From Mesaphorura yosii (Eukaryota > Arthropoda > Collembola > Poduromorpha > Tullbergiidae): 64,000 nt of DNA. The first letter of the stretch is position 1; the number at the start of each line of letters is the position of its first letter. The position numbers and the translations under genes were made by a program. Under the pieces are notes generated by a model, which was not told where the DNA came from, did not search any database, and was given only the letters and a program-made list of their open reading frames with translations. The stretch covers positions 1-64,000 of the forward strand of contig WIXG01000277.1 in the NCBI GenBank assembly GCA_009869945.1. The letters run 5' to 3'. Positions 57,411-64,000 of this stretch are shown here, one piece after another.

Positions 57411-60400
57411 TTAAATCTGAAGCTGAAGATGTTCCTTCGCCACCGCGGCGTATTTGACGATATTTTCCGGAGTCAACGGCGTTTCTGTGTAGAAATTCGA
57501 AACGATAGAAAAAACAGTAATCAAGTTATACGTAAAATGCATGCTTACCAATTTGATAATGCTCAAAAACTCCCGCGTCCGCTCGTGCAGAATCGATCGC
57601 GTTTTTCAGTGCAAAAACGACGGCCACGCTGATGCAGACGGGCGGCTCTCCCACGGCTGTGAACAGAAAATAAATCATACATGTTAGAAAAGTCTTTTGC
57701 CACTCTTTGCGAGGAAGCACCGCTCTAAGCTGTGCACCTTTCGAGCCGTGAATGCCCACTTCATTGACGGTGTTGGTCAGGAGCGTCACGCGAAGGTCTT
57801 CCGGGATGTCCTTCGCCAGAGGCGGTTTGTACTCCCACGTGTTGCTCGTGAGAATTTCACCCGTGGCCTTGTCGTACTGCAGCTTCTCCGTCGTCCACAG
57901 CCCAAGCCCGAACACGAGCGAACCTTCGACCTGCCCCACGTCGACTTCGGGGCTCATGCTTTTGCCAACGTCCTCGATAAAATCGACACGGACAATCTGT
58001 GAAGCGAAAATGCACAATTAATTAAAGATCGTGTTAAGATATTTTAGGCTTGCCATACTTTATATTCTCCAGTCAGCACGTCCACTTCAACTTCAGTCAA
58101 ATTCAGGCCCCAAATGTCGTATTCGCGAATATTGTCCTTCGCATTTGGCCTGAGCAAGGCAAAATTCAGTTAGTCATAATTAAAAACATGTTGTTACCAA
58201 TTCTTACTGATAATTTGCCCGCAAATCGGTTCCAGCGGCATGTGCAGCTTTGATAATTTCGTCCCAGCTCGCGTCAGAGCCCAATTTCTCCCTGAAAGGC
58301 GCCAATTTCTCGAGCAGCATCTTGCACGCCTGCGCCGTGGACCAGGCGACGAGCTCGCTCGTGATCGCACCGCCCGAAAACATCGCGTTGGGCGAAATTG
58401 TGTTGTTGGTCGGCTTCACCTTGATTTTATCCAGTGGGATGTTGAGTGTGTACGCTGCCGACTGAGCAGCTTTCGTGTTGAGCCCCTGTCCCATTTCAAC
58501 CCCGCCAGTTGACACGGCGACAGTCCCGTCGACGTGGTAGATGGCAACGAAAGCCGGATACGCGAGGGCGAAGAAATGCTGCGGGTAGCGCATCGGCACG
58601 GCGCTCAACCCGCGTTTGCGCCAGCGGTTGTTCTTGTTGAAGTCGGCCACTTCCTCCTTCCTCTGCACGTAGTCCGCATTCGCTTTGATCTCGTCGATGA
58701 GGCGAAGGATGACATTCTCGCCTTTGAACGCCGACGCGGGAGCGAAACCGGGGATTCCAAGAGTCTCGTCTCCTTCTTTGATCAGGTTGTTCACGCGCAC
58801 TTCGAGCGGGTCCTTCTTCAGGTAGTGCGCAATGTGCTCGATGACTGTTTCGATCCCCGCGATGCCGGCCGTGCTGCCGGGCGCACGGCAGTACGTGTTC
58901 GGAGCCGTGTGCGTCGTCGTGAAGCCAGCTGCGAGGTTCCAGCCGATCGCCCGGTACGCATTCTGGAACATGCAGACGGAGAGGAGGAGGTCGGGCTCAT
59001 TCACGAGCGCCCCATTGTCGGCGATGATCTTGGCGTCCATGCTGAGGATATTGCCGTCATCGTCGAACCCGACGTCGTAGTTGAAGCTCGTCGGAACGCG
59101 TTTGCCCATCATCTTGAAGGTCGTATCGATGTCGAGCACGACGCGAACCGGGCGATTGGTGATATACGACCCCAGCGCAGCTGCGCACGCGACGTGGATC
59201 GCGCCGGAACCTTTGGAGCCGAAGCCACCGCCGATGCGCCGAACTTGCACGTTGATTCTAAAATTGGCAAAGAGCGCAAAAGTACGCGTGAATTTTGGTA
59301 CATTTTTAGTTCATGAAATAAAATGTTAATGCAGATTTGTGACAAAGTGAAGACTTACGTGTTGTTAGGAATGGCGAGGATCTGCGCGATTGCCGCTTGA
59401 ACGCCGTCCATAAACTGAGTCGCCGAAAACACATCGAGCCCACCCTCTTTCGGGACACACAACGCGGTGTGTGGCTCCATCGTGAAGTGCGCCTGCCCCG
59501 GGAACGAAAACTGTCCCTGAAGTTTGTGCTTGACCGCCTCCGGCGGTGGAGCCTCACGTTCGCTCTTTGGCTGGAATACAAACGCCTTTTCGTAGTATCC
59601 TACTTGCTTCATAAACTCGATGGCGTTGTCCACACCGACGACGGCCGGCTGCTCGTTTTCGTAGAACACTTTCACCAGCTTAGCTCCAGTGAAGGCTGCC
59701 GCGCGTGTTTCAGCCAAGACCATGCCCACGGACTGACCGGCTGCGTGCACTCTCTTGCCTGCGAAAACTTCTTGCGGGCCTTGAATCGGGAACAAAACGA
59801 TACCATGGATGTCATTCTTTCCGGGAATGTCTTTTGCGGATATGAATTCGACCACGCCCGGCACTTTCTGTAATTTATGCCAAAGTATTGAAGAAATCAG
59901 TCGAATTAGCTTTTCATGCATCACCTTACAAGCGCTTCAGAAGCGTCGATGTCTTTCAGGTCACAATTTCCGCGGGTGGACACGACGAAAGCGCCAAAGA
60001 GTTCATTCGGCTGCTTCGGAATGTCGTTTGTGTACTCGGCTTCGCCGGAGCACTGCGCCGTGCCTTCGAGCTTCGGGATCGGCTGCGTGAGTGGCCACTG
60101 ATCCTTGTGCGTGTCGTACGTCTGCTTGCCCGAGAAAACTTTGTACTCAATGTTGCCACCGCCCGTACGGAGCTTCGGAGCCGATTTGGCGTCGAGAATG
60201 CCAAGAATCGTCTGAAAGAGGGAAAAGAATAGAAAAGATGTCAATTAAAAGAAATATGAAAGAAATATGTCAAGAATTAATGATGATTAATGATTAAGAC
60301 GTTATTGAATTTATTAGCTTACTTTGTACAACAAATTCCTACCCAACGTGCGCCTGTACTCTGGACTAGCATCCGGAAGCTTGTGATCCGGCTCTAGTTC

Positions 60401-62205
60401 CTTCTCCAGCACGTCCAGCGCCTGCTGCACGATTTTGGAATCGGTCAGCGATTTATCCGTCAGGAATGCCTCCGTCGCGTTCGCATGCACAAACGTCGGG
60501 TTGATTCCCCCGAAGCAGATGGACGGACGTTCCTTCACCGTGAACGTCACCGGGTCGACGCGGAACATGAAGGCGGCGTTCACGTACGCATGCGCGTTCT
60601 GGTAGCGTTTGGTGATCTTGAAGCGACGCATGACATAGCCGTCCGCCTTTGCAAGCGCCGGCAGCTCGACGGACACGATGAGCTTTCCTTTCATGTCGAG
60701 CTTGAGGAAGTCGAGCATCGACACGGATTTTGTGTCTGTGCTGCGGGCCAGACCCAGGGTAGCGATCTTCAGTTTGGCGCCGAGCCCCTCGAGCGTCACG
60801 TAAATGTCAGATGGGAAGTCGTGGTGCTCGTGCTTGATCATCAAATTCCCTGCGATTGTTCCCACGTTTCTCACGGCCGTATTTGCGACACGAAGCAGAT
60901 GCTTTGCGATCTCTGTCCCGTACTCGAATCTGTTAATCTTGGCAATCTTCTTGAGAAACGCGATAGCAAACGAAAGAGTCGCCCCACCGCCAAGCACGGC
61001 GACCGTCGCCTGCACGTCGTGATGATGCAGTTCGGGCAGCCCCTTCACGTCGACGTACGCCTTGAACGGGCCTTCGTCCTTGTAGATTCCCGTCGCCGTG
61101 TTGCCCGCAACAACGCGGTACTGCACTCCTTTCTTCGCCAAGTCGCCGAGGACGGTTAGCGCCTCGTTCAAAGTCTCAGGCTTGATCCAGCGGTCGCCGG
61201 TGCTGGACATCGTGTCGATGTGCGAAGCGATCTTTTTCTTGTAGCATTCTTCAATTGATGGATCCGGCTCAGATTTCAGGCACCGCCCCGCACTACAGCA
61301 CGCGCCCTTCATGGGACAGGCTTTGCCAGTGATTTCCTCGATCTCGACGCATTTCCTCTTGATGGACTCGGGCACGTCGACGGCGACGGACTTGAACGCG
61401 TCCAGGATCGGCCGGAAACCGGTGCATCGGCAAATGTTTCCGTCCAGACTGTCTTCGATTTCTTTAGCAGTCAGTTCGGGGTTGGCTTTCATCAATCTGC
61501 GAGAACAAGAAGGAAAAGCACAAATGAGGTCGATTATACACGTGAGAAATTGAAATTTTAAAACTCATACTGGAGAAAAAGGATCATTTTTCCGCTCGTC
61601 AACTTACGCATGCATGTTCATAATCATCCCAGGCGTGCAGTAGCCGCATTGAGTTCCGCTGAAGCCTACCATTCGATTCTGTAGGATGTCGTAGCCTTCA
61701 CGGTGGTTGCCGAGACCCTCGATGGTTGTAATCTCCCAGCCATCACAGCTAAAGACGGGCACAAGGCACTGTGGACAGAACATGTGCGCAGGTGCACAAG
61801 CGATTCAATTTAAATAATTAAATTAGGCCATGCATAATTAAAACAGCCCCGCATCTTCCGCCCGTCACGGCGACTTACAGCGTTCACCGACACCGTCTTT
61901 TTCTCGCCGCTCCCAGGCTCCTTGATCGTGGCCTCTACGACGCAGGCGCCACAGCCGCCCTCCCGGCACATGTACTTGGTTCCGGGCAGCCCGGCCTCGT
62001 GACGGATAAAGTCCACGAGCACCGAGCTGAAGGTGGCGTTGTCGCTTTGGCCAGGGTGCACTAAACGCGTGCGTGGAAGCAGAAAGCGTTTAAAAATGTG
62101 CCTCACTACTTGTAAATTCTTAAGTATTGGCAAATAAATTTTACCCGTAAACCATTTCCCGTTAATCCGGAAACTGACGCTTTTCTCGATGGTGGCGGTC
62201 GACAT
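57411..62205 (-). CDS. Aldehyde oxidase (molybdo-flavoenzyme)
   Basis: Oxidises aldehydes and N-heterocycles to acids using Mo-cofactor, FAD and two [2Fe-2S] clusters; cytosolic. Eleven minus-strand exons (62205-62145, 62060-61879, 61768-61608, 61496-60323, 60211-59930, 59867-59359, 59257-58208, 58149-58059, 57996-57738, 57656-57549, 57484-57411) join exactly in frame: 1316 residues, the normal family length. First Fe-S cluster: CREGGCGAC (Cys52, 57, 60) and Cys82; second: CGYC (122-125) and CRC (157-159). FAD domain: VVAGNTATGIY. Mo domain: GGGFGSKG, EMGQGLNTKAAQSAA and AVGEPPVC with the catalytic Glu. The xanthine dehydrogenase Arg site (FRGFG) is replaced by NTYCRAPGST, as in insect aldehyde oxidases, so xanthine is unlikely to be the substrate. 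Exon 1 encodes only 20 residues. Complete and undamaged. Confidence 0.93.
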
Positions 62206-63005
62206 ATTCTACACAAAACTCTAAAACGCTGCAAAAGCAAACTTAGGTCGTCAACTGGTCTTCTTCACTGTTCGTACTGTTTGTGGTGTTGACGTTGACA
62301 GAACTGAAACGGCGCCGAGCAAAAATTAGACTGCGACTCAGGATGGGTTTGAGAGATGATTATGAATTCTCGACTTGTGTAGTTAAGTGGCCGTGGTGTT
62401 GTCGCTGTCGGTGCTTTCGGCTGTCTACACTAAAAGCAGATAAGTCAGTCAGTTAGTCAAAGGCACCTCGTGATACACTTCAGCATTCAATTCGAGCACC
62501 ATCACATGACGAGTTGCAGTGCCCCGGACCGGAGACGTGCTGGGCTGGAGTGTCCTTGAGCAGCTGCTGATGCTTACCATCTACGCAGACCGGCCAGTAA
62601 ACCACAAAGCTTGTGAAGTGCACAAAAACTGGCATCTGCCTGCGACTGCCTCAACGCTTGAAGCTCATTCAATTCAAATGCAATTTATTTAGTGTAAAGG
62701 CGTTGAAACATATTATCAATCCAGTCCAGTACGGAATGGACTTGCGGATAAGGACTATGTAACAACTCTTCATATCATATTGTAGGTATATACCTACAAA
62801 AAGCAATTATGTTGAAAATTAAATAAATTACATAATAACAGCATGACCAAAACAACGCACGAGTTGTGACTAAAACGCGTAACTTTCGAGTGGCTGAGTC
62901 TGTGTTTTGGCTGAGTATTTCAGCATTGGGGATTTGGCATGACGGGCAATTTCGGAGTAGCTCAGCTATTCAGCAAATTGATAAGGCGTAGCCAAGAGTC
63001 ATAAG
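62206..63005. other. Intergenic upstream of aldehyde oxidase
   Basis: It contains the aldehyde oxidase promoter and the 3' flank of the zinc-finger gene. No coding signal is seen. A palindrome-like GTAGGTATATACCTAC lies around 62784-62799. Confidence 0.5.
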
Positions 63006-64000
63006 TCAGAGGCATGCGGCAGGGACTGTCACGTAACACAACTGACAATTTGTACTTGAAGGGACCAATTTGCAGCTAAAATAAACAAAAAAGTCCGCAA
63101 TTACCGCAAAGTAAACAACCAACCAAAATAAAACTGACATTGGCTGAATCGGCTTCCTGCCTTCGGGAAATTGTTGACTTTGCTCTAAACCGCGACTGTT
63201 TTCGCTATCGCAGGCGCAGCCGCCCGATGCACTCCACGCTTGAAGCATTGCAGGGACCACGAATCGCTTCTCACACAGTGCACGCACGAATTCCTCCACG
63301 GGCAGATGCCACACGGAGTGGCTCACCAAGTTGCTCGCTGTGTTGAATCGCTTCCCGCAGACGGGGCACTCGTGTTCTTTCTGGTTGCGGTGAGCCGTAA
63401 GGTGCTGACGGAGTTGGCTGCTGTTGAGAAAGACTTTGTCGCACCCAGCATTTGTGTAGGGGTGCAACGTGCCCTTCGCACCGTGCGCCTCGATTCGGTG
63501 CTTCTTGAGGCTCGGCACTCCAGAGAAAACTAGGCCGCAGGTGTGGTTCCGATACGTTGAGAGGTTGCGGTGAACGGACATGACATGAATCCTCAGAGAC
63601 GTTGCATTTTTGTACGTCGCGCTACACAGTTTGCAGGCGACGGGTCGTGTGTCGCTGTGCCGTCTGTCGCGCAGATGAACACTGAGAGAATGCTTCAGCT
63701 TGAAACTCGCGCTACACTCTGGCGCGTGTGGGCACTTGAACGGTCTTTCGTCACCGTGCGTGTGCCGAACATGGAAAGCCAGCGTACTCGTGTAATGACT
63801 CCGGAATCCGCAGATTGAGCATAAGGTTGGCTTGATGACGGACTCGACGGCTTGCCTCTTCTCCAGCGAGTAATGCGTCGGTCGATGTACACGCAGTTGG
63901 GCCGGCGATCGGCAGGGGGGGGGGCGCAAATTTGGCAAATGTGCACAGTCGTTGCTGAGGCTGATGCGGAATCTTTTCTTCGGATTCCGCCTCCTTCTCC
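63006..64000 (-). CDS. C2H2 zinc-finger protein, 3' part; frame break at a C tract
   Basis: Likely nuclear DNA-binding protein; the 5' end lies beyond the window. From 63938 to the stop at 63006 one frame carries fingers CSICGFRSHYTSTLAFHVRH, CPHAPECSASFKLKHSLSVH (C-x4-C), CKLCSATYKNATSLRIHVMS and CPVCGKRFNTASNLVSHSVW. Two further units keep the second Cys and both His but have lost the first Cys (NHTCGLVF; YTNAGCDKVF), and a last one (ALCEKRF) is ruined. The tail is non-finger and hydrophobic. Upstream of a run of ten C (63915-63924, coding strand) another frame reads ATTVHICQICAPP, a finger start, so the gene is out of frame across the tract. This is either an assembly/sequencing error or a real frameshift in a decaying gene. 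Confidence 0.6.
   Translation of the reverse strand, partial: RRRRNPKKRFRISLSNDCAHLPNLRPPPCRSPAQLRVHRPTHYSLEKRQAVESVIKPTLCSICGFRSHYTSTLAFHVRHTHGDERPFKCPHAPECSASFKLKHSLSVHLRDRRHSDTRPVACKLCSATYKNATSLRIHVMSVHRNLSTYRNHTCGLVFSGVPSLKKHRIEAHGAKGTLHPYTNAGCDKVFLNSSQLRQHLTAHRNQKEHECPVCGKRFNTASNLVSHSVWHLPVEEFVRALCEKRFVVPAMLQAWSASGGCACDSENSRGLEQSQQFPEGRKPIQPMSVLFWLVVYFAVIADFFVYFSCKLVPSSTNCQLCYVTVPAACL

Noticed and set aside
58534..59316. 260-codon plus-strand ORF opposite the aldehyde oxidase
   Set aside because: It is antisense to conserved coding exons with matched family motifs; a GC-rich shadow.
60485..61159. 224-codon plus-strand ORF
   Set aside because: Antisense shadow of aldehyde oxidase exon 4.
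1..64000. CRISPR arrays, bacterial operons or rRNA genes
   Set aside because: No regularly spaced repeats, no ribosome-binding-site pattern and no rRNA signature; all genes are eukaryotic with spliceosomal introns.

Overview
The window looks like nuclear DNA of an arthropod. The genes carry GT-AG introns, AATAAA polyadenylation signals, TATA boxes and TCAGT-type initiators. They encode animal proteins: an acid lipase, a synaptotagmin-type tandem C2 protein, NASP, DDX47, a molybdo-flavin aldehyde oxidase, C2H2 zinc fingers and divergent multi-pass chemoreceptors. The style of the chemoreceptors, with single-exon or few-exon genes and C-terminal motifs such as GxYYMxKKAxLT and the insect-like THxxxxxQAF, suggests a basal hexapod, and I think a springtail is most likely. 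That placement is an inference. Coding exons are clearly richer in G+C than the A/T-rich non-coding DNA, which is full of short repeated words.

Layout. 0.5-2.0 kb: a complete three-exon secreted acid lipase. 2.3-3.8 kb: a decayed ionotropic receptor with a duplicated last membrane segment. 7.0-8.7 kb: a broken PIF/Harbinger transposase interrupted by LTR-like DNA. 10.9-36.7 kb: one large synaptotagmin-like gene with two mutually compatible first coding exons and two introns of about 10 kb. 37.6-56.5 kb: a chemoreceptor island with five intact gustatory-receptor-like genes of three architectures, one receptor fragment, a ruined NB-ARC-like NTPase and an intronless 628-residue protein I cannot assign. 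Two housekeeping genes, NASP and DDX47, sit head to head inside this island. 57.4-62.2 kb: a complete 11-exon aldehyde oxidase. 63.0-64.0 kb: the 3' part of a C2H2 zinc-finger gene whose frame is broken at a ten-base C tract (coding strand).

Functional theme. The receptors (contact chemosensation), the decayed ionotropic receptor, the aldehyde oxidase (a family that includes odorant-degrading enzymes) and the lipase are typical of environment-facing arthropod gene sets, but nothing shows they act together. The synaptotagmin-like protein lacks the calcium-binding aspartates in both C2 domains, so it probably acts without calcium. The most novel items are the unassigned intronless protein at 45.1-47.0 kb, the alternative first exons of the C2 gene, and the relics (receptor, NB-ARC, Harbinger) that simple ORF calling would miss.
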